The translations under genes and the position numbers were made by a program. The notes under the pieces are model-generated. The model was not told the DNA's origin, made no database searches, and saw only the letters and a list, made by a program, of their open reading frames with translations. Positions 24,670 through 34,400 of a stretch of 64,000 nucleotides of DNA are shown piece by piece. The DNA comes from Ruminococcus sp. (lineage in GTDB: Bacteria; Bacillota; Clostridia; Oscillospirales; Ruminococcaceae), in assembly GCA_017471405.1 (NCBI GenBank), contig JAFUTK010000002.1, positions 1 to 64,000 on the forward strand, read 5' to 3'. Position 1 is the first letter of the stretch. Each line of letters begins with the position of its first letter.

Positions 24670-24936
24670 ATGAGCGTTGTAAAGAATATTGCATTATTTG
24701 TAGGCGGAACTGTTTTCGGGTCTTTGGGCTTTAAGGTGCTCAAGAGCCGGGAGGCTAAGAAGGTATATGTTCACACCACTGCTGCTGCGCTCCGCGCAAA
24801 GGAGAGCGTTATGACCGATGTTACCAAGGCCCGCGAGAGCTGTGGAGATATCCTTGCTGAGGCAAAGGAGCTCAACGAGCAGAAGAAGGCTGAGGCTGTC
24901 TGTGAGGCAGAGATAATAGAGGACGATGCAGAGTAA
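24670..24936 (+). CDS. DUF6110-like small membrane-anchored protein
   Basis: An 88-residue protein: one N-terminal membrane segment (NIALFVGGTVFGSLGFKVL), then a charged, helical, probably cytoplasmic tail rich in Glu, Lys and Ala. It resembles the DUF6110 family, found next to P-type ATPases in Clostridia; that assignment is from memory of the pattern. Its last base overlaps the ATG of the ATPase, so the two are coupled and it may be an accessory or regulatory subunit. Confidence 0.7.
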   Translation: MSVVKNIALFVGGTVFGSLGFKVLKSREAKKVYVHTTAAALRAKESVMTDVTKARESCGDILAEAKELNEQKKAEAVCEAEIIEDDAE

Positions 24937-27029
24937 TGAGGTGTCAGATACTTCATGAATGCAAGGGGCGTCTCCGGGCGCATATTATGCGCCCAAACAT
25001 GACCCTTGCCCAGGCGGATATCCTTGAATACTATCTGAAGGCCAAGCCCTTTGTGAATACAGTCAAGGTCTTTGACCGCACCGGAGACGTTGTCATCTGC
25101 TACAGCGGCAGCCGGGAGGCTGTTATCCGGGCTCTGGCGAAATTCTCCTACGAGGACGAGGCAGCACAGGCTCTTGTTCCCGAGCACACAAGCCGCCAGC
25201 TTGACAGGGAGTTTGAGGATAAGCTCATCGGCTCCATAGTCAAGCGGGGAATAAGGCGCTTTCTGCTGCCCTCACCGGTGAGGTTCGCACTGTCGGTCAT
25301 CAATGCGGCGGGCTTTGTAAAAGAGGGTCTGGCTTCGCTGTTACGCGGCAGGCTGGAGGTGGCGGTGCTGGACGCTGTTGCCGTTACGGTCTCTCTGATA
25401 CGCCGCGACCATAAGACCGCATCGTCGGTTATGTTTATGCTGGGGCTTGGCGAGCTGCTGGAGGACTGGACTAGGAAGAAGTCCGTAGGCGAGCTGGCAA
25501 GCGTAATGTCTCTGGGCGTTGATAAGGTGTGGCTGCACAGCGAGAGCGGCGACGTCCTTGTGCCTGTGGGCGACATCCAAAAGGGCGACGAGGTCGTGGT
25601 GCGCACCGGCAGTATGATACCGCTGGACAGCATCGTTGTCTCCGGAGATGCAGAGGTAAATCAGGCCTCGCTGACCGGTGAAAGCCTGCCTGTACATAAG
25701 TCCGAGGGCAGCTATGTCTACGCCGGAACAGTTGTCGAGGACGGCAGTATTATCATTCGGGTGGACAAGACCGAGGGCAGCGGAAAGTACGACCGCATCG
25801 TTAAGATGATAGAGGAGTCGGAAAAGCTGAAATCCACAGCCGAGAGCCGCGCCTCTACACTGGCGGATAAGCTGGTGCCCTACTGCCTCGGCGGAACGGT
25901 GCTGACCTATCTGCTCACAAGGAACGTCACCAAGGCGGTCTCCATTCTTATGGTGGATTTCTCCTGTGCGCTTAAGCTGGCGATGCCTATCGCAGTTATC
26001 ACCGCTATGCGGGAGTGCAGCACAAAGGGCATCACCGTCAAGGGAGGAAAGTTCCTTGAAGCCGTCGCTCAGGCGGATACTATTGTCTTTGACAAGACCG
26101 GAACCCTTACTCATTCTGAGCCGAGGGTCGCAAAGGTCGTGCCCTTCGGCGGAAACGACGAGAACGAGGTGCTGCGGCTGGCTGCCTGCCTCGAGGAGCA
26201 TTATCCCCACTCTATCGCCAATGCGGTAGTTGAGGAGGCAAGGGTGCGGGGTCTAGACCACGAGGAGCGCCACACCGCCGTCGAGTACGTTGTGGCTCAC
26301 GGCATCTCCAGCCGTATAGACGGTAAAAAGGCAGTCATCGGCAGCTATCATTTTGTATTCGAGGACGAGGGCTGCAAGATACTCAAGCGCGACGAAAAGA
26401 AGTTCAGCGAGCTTCCGTCGGAGTATTCCCACCTGTTCCTTGCGGTGGGCGGAAAGCTTGCGGCGGTCATCTGCATAGAGGACCCTCTCCGTAAGGAAGC
26501 GGACGAGGTAATTTCCTCGCTTCGGGAGCTGGGCATTAGTCGCGTCGTTATGATGACCGGCGACAGCAAGAAGAACGCCCGCACCGTTGCAGCGGCTGTG
26601 GGTGTTGACGACTTCCACTATGAGGTGCTTCCGGAGGACAAGGCGGCCTTCATCGAGGCGGAGCACGAGGCGGGGCGCAAGGTCGTTATGATAGGCGACG
26701 GCGTCAACGACTCTCCTGCACTGTCCGAGGCGGATGCCGGCATAGCCATAAGCTCCGGCGCAGCCATAGCAAGGGAGATAGCCGACATAACCATTTCCGC
26801 AGACGACCTTTACTGCCTGCTGACGCTTCGGAAAATAAGCGCAGAGCTTATGAAACGCATCGACCGCAACTACCGCACGATTATCGGCTTCAACTCAATG
26901 CTGATGGTGCTGGGCGCGGCGGGAGTTATAACTCCGACGGTATCGGCTTTCCTGCATAATTCCTCCACCATAGCCATAGCCCTTGCAAGCATGAGGGGCT
27001 ATCTTGAAGGAGACGGAACAAAGAAATAA
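24936..27029 (+). CDS. P1B-type (heavy-metal) ATPase with atypical transport motif
   Basis: A 697-residue cation ATPase. An N-terminal heavy-metal-domain-like region without CxxC covers about 1-95. The actuator motif is TGES, the phosphorylation motif DKTGTLT, the nucleotide-domain His-Pro-like site HYPHSIANAV, and the hinge GDGVNDSPALSEADAG. The membrane metal motif normally written ACPCALGLATP reads DFSCALKLAMP, so one Cys and the Pro of Cys-Pro-Cys are replaced; the ion transported is therefore uncertain. It lies behind operators 4 and 5 and is coupled to the DUF6110-like gene. Confidence 0.9.
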   Translation: MRCQILHECKGRLRAHIMRPNMTLAQADILEYYLKAKPFVNTVKVFDRTGDVVICYSGSREAVIRALAKFSYEDEAAQALVPEHTSRQLDREFEDKLIGSIVKRGIRRFLLPSPVRFALSVINAAGFVKEGLASLLRGRLEVAVLDAVAVTVSLIRRDHKTASSVMFMLGLGELLEDWTRKKSVGELASVMSLGVDKVWLHSESGDVLVPVGDIQKGDEVVVRTGSMIPLDSIVVSGDAEVNQASLTGESLPVHKSEGSYVYAGTVVEDGSIIIRVDKTEGSGKYDRIVKMIEESEKLKSTAESRASTLADKLVPYCLGGTVLTYLLTRNVTKAVSILMVDFSCALKLAMPIAVITAMRECSTKGITVKGGKFLEAVAQADTIVFDKTGTLTHSEPRVAKVVPFGGNDENEVLRLAACLEEHYPHSIANAVVEEARVRGLDHEERHTAVEYVVAHGISSRIDGKKAVIGSYHFVFEDEGCKILKRDEKKFSELPSEYSHLFLAVGGKLAAVICIEDPLRKEADEVISSLRELGISRVVMMTGDSKKNARTVAAAVGVDDFHYEVLPEDKAAFIEAEHEAGRKVVMIGDGVNDSPALSEADAGIAISSGAAIAREIADITISADDLYCLLTLRKISAELMKRIDRNYRTIIGFNSMLMVLGAAGVITPTVSAFLHNSSTIAIALASMRGYLEGDGTKK

Positions 27030-27045
27030 TGAGCTATGCTCATCT

Positions 27046-27082
27046 AAAAAAGCAATGTGCAGTAAATGCACATTGCTTTTTT
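27046..27082 (+). terminator. Strong intrinsic terminator after the ATPase
   Basis: A perfect 16-bp stem (27046-27061 with 27067-27082), loop GTAAA, with A6 and T6 ends, so it could work in both directions. Confidence 0.85.
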
Positions 27083-27121
27083 GTGGAAGAAGGCACAGCG
27101 CTCAAACCGCGCAGCTGCGCT

Positions 27122-27201
27122 ATGTAAAAGACATTTTACATTCCCGGAGGCCTAAATGTAAAACACATTGGATGGACTTATCCGAATGTCTGCGGTACAA
27201 T
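27122..27201 (+). promoter_or_regulatory. Promoter and ATGTAAAA repeats upstream of the small membrane protein / XRE pair
   Basis: An inverted repeat ATGTAAAA-GACA-TTTTACAT at 27122-27141, plus a third copy of ATGTAAAA at 27156-27163. Downstream, TGGACT at 27173-27178 and TACAAT at 27196-27201 (spacer 17) form a plausible promoter. The repeats may be operators for the XRE protein encoded next. Confidence 0.5.
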
Positions 27202-27236
27202 GTGAGCAGAACAAGGGCAGACGGGAGGTGCAGAAT

Positions 27237-27422
27237 ATGCTGCAGGAGCTTGGTATCTCCACTGGGACGGCGATTGTCATTCTTATCGCTCTGTATTTCG
27301 TTATCAAGTGGGCGGTCAAGAACGGCGTTGCAGAGGCCTACATTGCCATAACGGGCAGGGAGACTGCGGAGGAGGCCAAAGTCCGGGAAATGCTCGGGCT
27401 TGAAAAAAAGGAGGATATGTGA
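27237..27422 (+). CDS. Small single-pass membrane protein (DUF6019-like)
   Basis: A 61-residue protein with one membrane segment (TGTAIVILIALYFVIKWAV) and a charged tail. Start ATG 27237 is supported by GGGAGGTG at 27223-27230; an in-frame ATG at 27168 lies upstream of the promoter -10 and is unlikely. It resembles DUF6019 proteins found beside XRE regulators, a tentative match. Its stop is within the inverted repeat preceding the XRE gene. Confidence 0.65.
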   Translation: MLQELGISTGTAIVILIALYFVIKWAVKNGVAEAYIAITGRETAEEAKVREMLGLEKKEDM

Positions 27423-27441
27423 TATCATATATGTATCACAT
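27417..27441 (+). promoter_or_regulatory. Inverted repeat before the XRE regulator gene
   Basis: ATGTGATA at 27417-27424 and TATCACAT at 27434-27441 are separated by 9 bases. The position before the regulator start suggests autoregulation. Confidence 0.4.
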
Positions 27442-27458
27442 CTCACGGAGGAATAATT

Positions 27459-28034
27459 ATGGAGCTCGGAGCGCAGATAAGAAGGCTGAGGAATGAGCGG
27501 GGCTGGAATCAGGAGGAGTTCGCGGAGAAGGCCTATGTCAGCAGGCAGACCGTCTCGAACTGGGAAAATCAGAAATGCTATCCCGATGTTCACAGTCTGC
27601 TTATTCTTTCCGACCTTTTCGGCGTGTCGCTTGATGAGCTGGTCAAAGGAGATGTTGAGGATATGAAACAGGAAATAAGCAGGGACAGTATTTCGGAATA
27701 CAACCGCTGGGCGAACATCTATGCTGTGATGTTCATACTGGCGATATTGCTGCCCTATCCGCTGGCTAAATTCTTTTCCTGGTGGGGGATAGTCGGCTGG
27801 GCTGTATTTATGGCTGTCACCCTCGGGGTGGCCTTCAAGGTAGAAGGTCTGAAAAAGAAGAACGATATCCAGACCTACAGGGAGATAGTAGCCTTTACAG
27901 AGGGCAAGACCCTCGATGACCTTGAAAAGATGCGTGAGGAGGCAAAGAGATCCTATCAGAAAATACTGCTGGCTGTCGGCTCGGCGGTGCTGGCGGGAGC
28001 GGTAATGTTCGCTATGCACCTGCTTTTAGGGTAG
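27459..28034 (+). CDS. XRE-family regulator with C-terminal membrane segments
   Basis: A 191-residue protein with an N-terminal Cro/C1-type helix-turn-helix (about 5-60: IRRLRNERGWNQEEFAEKAY, VSRQTVSNWENQKCYPD) and two or three membrane segments (about 88-125 and 163-185). Membrane-tethered XRE proteins of this shape are common in Clostridia next to transporters or small membrane proteins. AGGAGG-like site CACGGAGGA precedes ATG 27459. Likely regulates its own operon. Confidence 0.85.
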   Translation: MELGAQIRRLRNERGWNQEEFAEKAYVSRQTVSNWENQKCYPDVHSLLILSDLFGVSLDELVKGDVEDMKQEISRDSISEYNRWANIYAVMFILAILLPYPLAKFFSWWGIVGWAVFMAVTLGVAFKVEGLKKKNDIQTYREIVAFTEGKTLDDLEKMREEAKRSYQKILLAVGSAVLAGAVMFAMHLLLG

Positions 28035-28066
28035 AAAAAGCCATCTGAAATACTAATGCAAAAACT

Positions 28067-28115
28067 GATATCCCGGAGGACGAGGGTCAAAGCCTGTCTT
28101 CCGGGGTATTTTTTG
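28067..28115 (+). terminator. Intrinsic terminator after the XRE gene
   Basis: GATATCCCGGAGGAC can pair with GTCTTCCGGGGTAT (one wobble and a small internal loop), followed by TTTTTT at about 28109-28114. Confidence 0.65.
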
Positions 28116-28215
28116 CTGTGAGGCGGCAGGCACGTTATTGTTGCCACATTATTAACGGAAGTATTTTGTTTAGTGATTTTATCAAAAAATGGCTGTAAAA
28201 ATCCGTGCGGATATA

Positions 28216-28244
28216 TTGACTTTGCTGATAAAATAAGGTATAAT
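28216..28244 (+). promoter_or_regulatory. Promoter of the dockerin gene cluster
   Basis: TTGACT at 28216-28221 and TATAAT at 28239-28244 with a 17-base spacer. The surrounding 28116-28314 is AT-rich and holds nothing else recognised. Confidence 0.75.
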
Positions 28245-28314
28245 AAAATAGCATAAATGTCAATTTCCGCCATTAGTGCGGCGACAAATACTTATCTGAA
28301 AGGATAGATGCATA

Positions 28315-29457
28315 ATGAGGAAAAAGCTGGCAGCATTGGCAACGGCTGTCGTAACTCTCGTCAACTGTTTCGTTTTCGATGCGGCTGCCGAGGATAAGGG
28401 GCTGACGCTTGGGCTTGATTACAAGACCGGCACATTGAAGTCGGGAGAGACGGTCACAGTTTCGCTGAATTTCCAGAACAACCCCGGGCTTTCCGGCTGG
28501 AGAGTAGGGATAGAGTATGACAGCGATGTGTTTGAGTACACCGGAAGCACAGTGGGAGTTTTCGGTTCAGGCACGCTGGCAAGCACCGTTGCGTCACAGG
28601 CAGACCCGTTTGTGTTCCTGTATGCCGACCTTGAATCCCAGGCGGATTCCAAGGCTAACGGTACTGCCGGAACAGTCACCTTCAAGGTCAAGGATCACGT
28701 TCCCGGAGGCTACTACAGCTTTGATCTGACTTACATCCCCCGTGAGTTCTTTAATGTTTACAGGGAGCAGGTAGAGGTCAATCAGGTAACGACCCCGGAC
28801 GATTCGATCTATATCCCCTGCTCACACAAGCTGAAGCAAAGCGACGCCGTTGAAGCCAACTGCACGACCCCGGGCGTCAAGGAATGTTATTTCTGCGAGT
28901 GGTGCGGAAGATACTTCTCCGACAGTGAGGGCAAAAATGAGATAGAATACAGCGATGCGATCACCCCGCCTACTCCCCACACCTTCACAGCAGAGAAGAC
29001 TTTGCCTGCATATCTGAAGAGCGAGGCCACCTGCGCATCTCCGGCGGTATATTACAAGAGCTGCTCAGTCTGCGGAGCAAGAGGCACCGAGACCTTTGAG
29101 TACGGCGAGGCCGATGCTTCAAAGCACAGCTATACTGATACCTATGTTCCCCCGGTAGGCACCGCCAAGGGCTATGTACATCACGAGTGTGAATTCTGCC
29201 ACAACAGCTATGACTCCGATATCCCGTCGGATATCCGCTTTATGGGAGATGTTGACGGCGACGGTTTCATCAACCGCTCCGACGTTACCTTCCTTGCCAG
29301 ATATGTCGCTAAGTGGGAAAACGCAGAGGAAAAAGTGGATCTGAAATATGCTGACCTGGACGGCGGCGGCATCGGACGCTCCGATGTTACCGTTCTCTCA
29401 CGCTACGTTTCACGCTGGGGCGAGATGTACGACGCATACATCGTTCCCGTCAAGTAA
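28315..29457 (+). CDS. Secreted cohesin-dockerin protein (ScaC-like adaptor scaffoldin)
   Basis: A 380-residue exported protein. Signal peptide about 1-25; cohesin-like domain about 28-160 (SGETVTVSLNFQNNPGLSGW, VGIEYDSDVFEY, GTAGTVTFKV); two Cys-rich repeats about 168-305 with paired CxxC motifs; dockerin about 311-380. The first calcium loop DVDGDGFINRSD is canonical, but the second, DLDGGGIGRSD, is one residue short and has Gly for Asp. A protein with one cohesin and one dockerin fits an adaptor such as ScaC of ruminococcal cellulosomes, able to switch binding specificity between scaffold and cargo. Outside the cell. First of three dockerin genes. Confidence 0.8.
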   Translation: MRKKLAALATAVVTLVNCFVFDAAAEDKGLTLGLDYKTGTLKSGETVTVSLNFQNNPGLSGWRVGIEYDSDVFEYTGSTVGVFGSGTLASTVASQADPFVFLYADLESQADSKANGTAGTVTFKVKDHVPGGYYSFDLTYIPREFFNVYREQVEVNQVTTPDDSIYIPCSHKLKQSDAVEANCTTPGVKECYFCEWCGRYFSDSEGKNEIEYSDAITPPTPHTFTAEKTLPAYLKSEATCASPAVYYKSCSVCGARGTETFEYGEADASKHSYTDTYVPPVGTAKGYVHHECEFCHNSYDSDIPSDIRFMGDVDGDGFINRSDVTFLARYVAKWENAEEKVDLKYADLDGGGIGRSDVTVLSRYVSRWGEMYDAYIVPVK

Positions 29458-29494
29458 GAACAAAACGTCCCCTGATTGAAAGGGAGGTATATAT

Positions 29495-31375
29495 ATGAAG
29501 CTAAAAAACAGGCTCCTTTCCGGACTGACGGCGCTGGCCGTCTGCGTCGGAGTGTCAGCTGCGGCTTCTGTTACTGCTTCAAGAGAGATGACCGTGGCTG
29601 ATGCCGAAGCGGTCAGAATGACCGACACTCAGACGTTCCTTACCAAGTCCGCCTCTACCTACGGCTACAATTCCGAGGGCAGCAGATCGAACGGCACCGC
29701 GAGGCAGCAGTTCTATAACAACCTGTTTGACTTTGCTACCGGCATCTGGGCAGACAGGAGCGATTTTGCACTGTACACCGAAGGCTACTATCAGCTGGGT
29801 ATAGTCAATTTCAGCTCGCTGGGACTCAATTCCACCGAGGCCAGAGAGGTTTATTACACTCTTCGCAATGACTGCCCGCTGTTCTACTATCTGGGCGCTA
29901 TCGCCGTTTCAGACAAGAACATCTACCTGCTGACCTCTGAGGAGTACTCTAAGGGAGCAGACAGAGCAGGCTATCAGAGAAGTATTTTTGATTTCATTTC
30001 CAGCTCTGCTGAAAAGGCTGAGGGCCTCAGCGGAGAATTTGCCAAGGCTTTATTCGTAAACGACCTGCTGGAAAACGAGATGGATTATTCCTATGTGGAT
30101 AACGGCAGCGGCGGACAGAAGCCTAATCCCGCCTCCTGGGCTCACAATGTTCTGGGAGCGGCGGAGCATGGCGAGGGCGTCTGCGAGAGCTACGCCAAGA
30201 CCTTCCAGGCTCTGGGCAATTACATTGGGCTGGATACCATCTATGTGCTGGGCATCGGCAACGGCGGCGACCACGCCTGGAATATGGTGAAGCTGGACGA
30301 CGGCAATTATTATTACGTTGATGCCACTTGGAACGACAATCTTAACGGGCATAAATATTTTGCCTGCGAAAAATCGGTAATGGACGAGAACCACACCGCT
30401 AATACTACCTCCACCAGCGGCTCGGGCTATCTTTACAATCTGCCCACAGCTCCGACCGGCGGATATGTGAGCGCGGCCTTTAAGGGCGTGTTCAACAGCT
30501 ACGATTATTACGTCCAGAACGGCTATGCGGCTATAAGCGCCTATAAAGGCAGCGCTACATCGGTTTCCGTTCCCTCGTCCATCGGCAGATGGAAGGTGGG
30601 CTCCATAGGCAGAGCTGCCTTCATAAACAATTCAACGATCACCAGCGTGACACTTCCGAACACAGTGGAATACATAGGCATCAATGCCTTTGCTGCCTGC
30701 TCCGCCCTGACAAAGATAAATATCCCCGCCAGCGTCAAGGAGATAGACAGGGATGCCTTCATCTATGACACCAAGCTCAATGACATTTCTCTGCCGGAGG
30801 GCCTTGAAACCCTTGGCCCCGGTGCGCTGTTCTACGTAAAGATCGGCTCAGGCAGCCGCTCGCTGACTATCCCGGCAAGCGTTACCTCCATAGGGCAGTA
30901 CGCGGTGGGATATATGCTCGTCAGCTCATCGGCAGGGTATAAAAACGACGGAAATTATCCCTCCAACTGGGCAACCAGAACCGCTAATTTCACTCTCAAT
31001 GTTTATGAGGGAAGCGCGGGACTTGCCTATGCAAAGGCCAACGGCTTCACCTACAATACATTAAAGCACAGCCACAGCTACACCGCAACGGTAGTTCCCC
31101 CGACCTATACCGAGCAGGGCTACACCGAGCATTACTGTGCGGGCTGCCGGGATAAGTACACCGACACCTATACCGACAGGCTCCCCCGTCCCGGCGATTG
31201 GAGCGGAGACGGCCTGCTGACCGACGAGGACGCAGAGCTCTTTGCAGCCTGGCTGACCGACGGCACAGGTACTGCTCCCGAGACAGCCGACGTAAATGAC
31301 GACGGATATACCGACACGCTGGATTACAGTATGTTAAAGGCTTATCTGAGCGGCATACCTGTTTTGCTGAAATGA
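29495..31375 (+). CDS. Secreted transglutaminase-like protein with LRR and dockerin
   Basis: A 626-residue exported protein. Signal peptide about 1-29. A transglutaminase/protease-like core has an intact triad: Cys230 in GEGVCESYAK, His260 in GGDHAWNMV and Asp276 in YYVDATWND. About 345-520 are BspA-type leucine-rich repeats (IGRAAFINNSTITSVTLP and relatives). A Cys-rich module follows, then a C-terminal dockerin with loops DWSGDGLLTDED and DVNDDGYTDTLD. It is likely a cysteine protease or crosslinking enzyme displayed on a cellulosome-like complex. AGGGAGGT precedes ATG 29495. Confidence 0.85.
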   Translation: MKLKNRLLSGLTALAVCVGVSAAASVTASREMTVADAEAVRMTDTQTFLTKSASTYGYNSEGSRSNGTARQQFYNNLFDFATGIWADRSDFALYTEGYYQLGIVNFSSLGLNSTEAREVYYTLRNDCPLFYYLGAIAVSDKNIYLLTSEEYSKGADRAGYQRSIFDFISSSAEKAEGLSGEFAKALFVNDLLENEMDYSYVDNGSGGQKPNPASWAHNVLGAAEHGEGVCESYAKTFQALGNYIGLDTIYVLGIGNGGDHAWNMVKLDDGNYYYVDATWNDNLNGHKYFACEKSVMDENHTANTTSTSGSGYLYNLPTAPTGGYVSAAFKGVFNSYDYYVQNGYAAISAYKGSATSVSVPSSIGRWKVGSIGRAAFINNSTITSVTLPNTVEYIGINAFAACSALTKINIPASVKEIDRDAFIYDTKLNDISLPEGLETLGPGALFYVKIGSGSRSLTIPASVTSIGQYAVGYMLVSSSAGYKNDGNYPSNWATRTANFTLNVYEGSAGLAYAKANGFTYNTLKHSHSYTATVVPPTYTEQGYTEHYCAGCRDKYTDTYTDRLPRPGDWSGDGLLTDEDAELFAAWLTDGTGTAPETADVNDDGYTDTLDYSMLKAYLSGIPVLLK

Positions 31376-31402
31376 CAATATTATTGAATAAGGGATGATG
31401 AC

Positions 31403-34400
31403 ATGAAGATTAAAAGGTTCGCGGCAGCGGTCTGCTCTCTGATGATGGCAGTAAATACGGCCCCGATGAATGTTATCGCTGCGGGGATACCTGCGGCTGG
31501 GTCAACAGAATCGACGGCGGAGATATACGTTCCCGTTTCACCCAACTCCGGCACCCCCACCCTCTCCGGAGGAGTGACTGAGGTGAATGAGAATCTGTAC
31601 AAGTTCTCAGTTACCGCACAGGAGCTGAAAGAGTCTCCCAACCTGAGGCTGGAGATTACACTCAGCTCCGAGGAGCAGCAGTGGTACTCTTTCACGGTAT
31701 ATGTAGATGCCGGCGGGTTCTATAGTTCTACCGACGGATGTGGCTGCGGTGCGGATCAGACCGTTACCGAGAGCATTTACCTCAATGAAGTGATAGGGGG
31801 CACCATCGATAATGTGGAGCCTGACGAGGTGCTGGATTTCTATGTGAACGTCAATAATTATGATGTCCAGATTGAAAATATTTCAGCCTCAGATACTGAC
31901 GATTCTTCCGTTGAAGGCGGGCTGCGATACGGAAAGACGCTCTCCTGGAATTATAATTACGATGAGGACACCTTTGAAGAAAGATATACCCTCGACCCCT
32001 CTGCTTATATAATTTGCTATGAGGGCAGCGGAGGCTCTGTAACTATCCCGGCGACTTTGGGCGGCTATAGCGTCAGGAACATCAGCAGGGGCGCCTTTTC
32101 CGGCAACACAGATATAACCGAGCTGGTGCTGGCTGAGGGCCTTGAGCTGGAGAACAGCTACGACATCTTTTACGGAATGACATCTCTTGAGACTGTCACC
32201 GTAGAGGGATACACCTATATCGATAATTCCGGTCTGGGCTATTACAAGGACAGCGTGACCGGAGATGACAACAAGACCGATCTCCTTATAAAATGCAATA
32301 CCTCCTCCAGTGCGGCAAGCTATGCTGAAAACAACGGTTTCAGGGTAGAGTATCTCGACTGCATCACCGTCGGAGACTACATCATCAGACCTGACAATGA
32401 AGATGACAGCGAAAAAACTGCCTATCTCATAAAGTATATCGGCAGTGACAATGAGCTGACTATCCCTGAGGAGCTGGGCGGATATCGGATTAGCGGTCTT
32501 AACGGATCCGTATTTACGTCTGCCGGGCAAAAGATAAAGAAGCTCACTATACCAGATACTGTGGAGTATATATCCTACAATGCATTCCAGGGTTGCGACG
32601 AGCTGGAGGATATAGTTTTCCCCGAGAATGTAAACATTGACAGATATGCTGTTGAAGGAACTCCTTGGTATCAGAATAAGCTGGCGTCAGGAGAGCTGAT
32701 TATCGCGGGAGCTACCTTATTGGACGGCAGAAATGTCACCGGCAAGGTGGTTATCCCCGACAATGTTAGGTATATCAGCGACAATGCCTTTGAAAATAAC
32801 ACCAAGATAACTGAGGTCGTGCTCAATGACGGCCTTGAACGGATAGGCTACGGAGCCTTCTGCGGCTGCACCTCACTGCACAGCACTGAAATTCCCGACA
32901 GCGTCTACAGCATTGAGGATAATGCCTTTGGCTACAGATATGAGTACGAGGACGTCAGCGGCGAAATGAATTTTATCAAGGACGACAGCTTCCTCATCAT
33001 CGGAGGCTATGACTCTACGGCAAGAAGTTATGCCAATGAATATGGTTTTGAATTTAAAGCCAATGACCTCATTGAGGAAAACGGCTACGGCTATGTCATC
33101 TATCCCTACAGCGGCGGATACTGGGACGAGAACGACGATTGGATAGAAGTCGAAGAGGACCGGGCAAAGCTGGTGTACTATACCGGCAGCGACAGCGCAG
33201 TTGAGCTCCCCGGCGAGATCGGCGGCTATACCGTCAGCGCACTGACCAGTGATTTCTTCAAAAACTCCCCGGTGATAACCGATCTCACCGTTCCCGAATC
33301 TTTGACTAATATTGAAGAATATTCCTTGAAAAACTCTAATGTTACGACTCTGAGAGTCGGCAGCTCATTTTGGCCATATAGCGCCTGGCCCGGCGTTTCC
33401 TATAACTGGGAGGAAGGCGTCTATGAGGTGAACGATGCGATGACCATCTACTGCCCCTATGACAGCAGCGCCGCTAACTTTGCCGCCGAATACGGCGTAA
33501 GATGTATATACACCGACTGTGAGACCGAGGGAGATTTCCAGTATAAGCTCTACGATGAAGAAGATGAGGGAGTATACGTTGTAAAATATATGGGCGATTC
33601 CAAAAATGTTGTCATTCCCGAGACCCTGGGCGGCAAAAAAGTGACAGTTATCGGATCCAACGCCTTCAGAGGCAATACAGTGATGCAGAGCCTCAAGATT
33701 CCCGAAGGGGTTACAAGAATCTACTGGGGAGCCTTTAGAAACTGCTCGGCTCTTACAGACATTGAGTTCCCTGAAAGCCTTGAGGACATTGACCTCGATG
33801 CCGTTATGGACTCTCTCTGGTACGATACGCTCATCGAAAACGGCCAGATGGTCATTGCCGGCAACTTTCTTCTTGACGGAAGCGCAGTCTCGGGCGATGT
33901 CGTGATACCCGAAGGCGTTAAGAGGATAAAGGACGGAGCCTTTGAGGAAAACAACAACATCACCTCTGTCAAGCTGAACGAAGGGCTTGAGTACATTGAA
34001 TACAGAGCATTTGCAGGCTGCGAGAACCTAAAGAAGATTGAGATACCCGAAAGCGTTGAAAATATCTCTAACGCAAACTTCGGCTTAAGAATTGTATGGG
34101 TTCAGGACGATGAATGGACCAGCCATTCGGAGGAAGAGCTTATCGAAGGCGTTGTCATCTATTGCTATCCCTATTCCGGAGGCTATAATTACGCTGTGAA
34201 TTACGGCGTTGAGCATGTGCTGCTGGGAGTTGAGACAGAGGGAGATTACCTCTATATCATCAATGAAGATGACGAGGCTCAGATAGTTGAGTACAAGGGC
34301 AGCAGCGCAAAGGTGACTGTCCCCGATACTCTGGGCGGCAAGCCTGTCACCAAAATAGGCCAAAATGCTTTCAGAGGTCACACCGAGATAACAGAGATGG

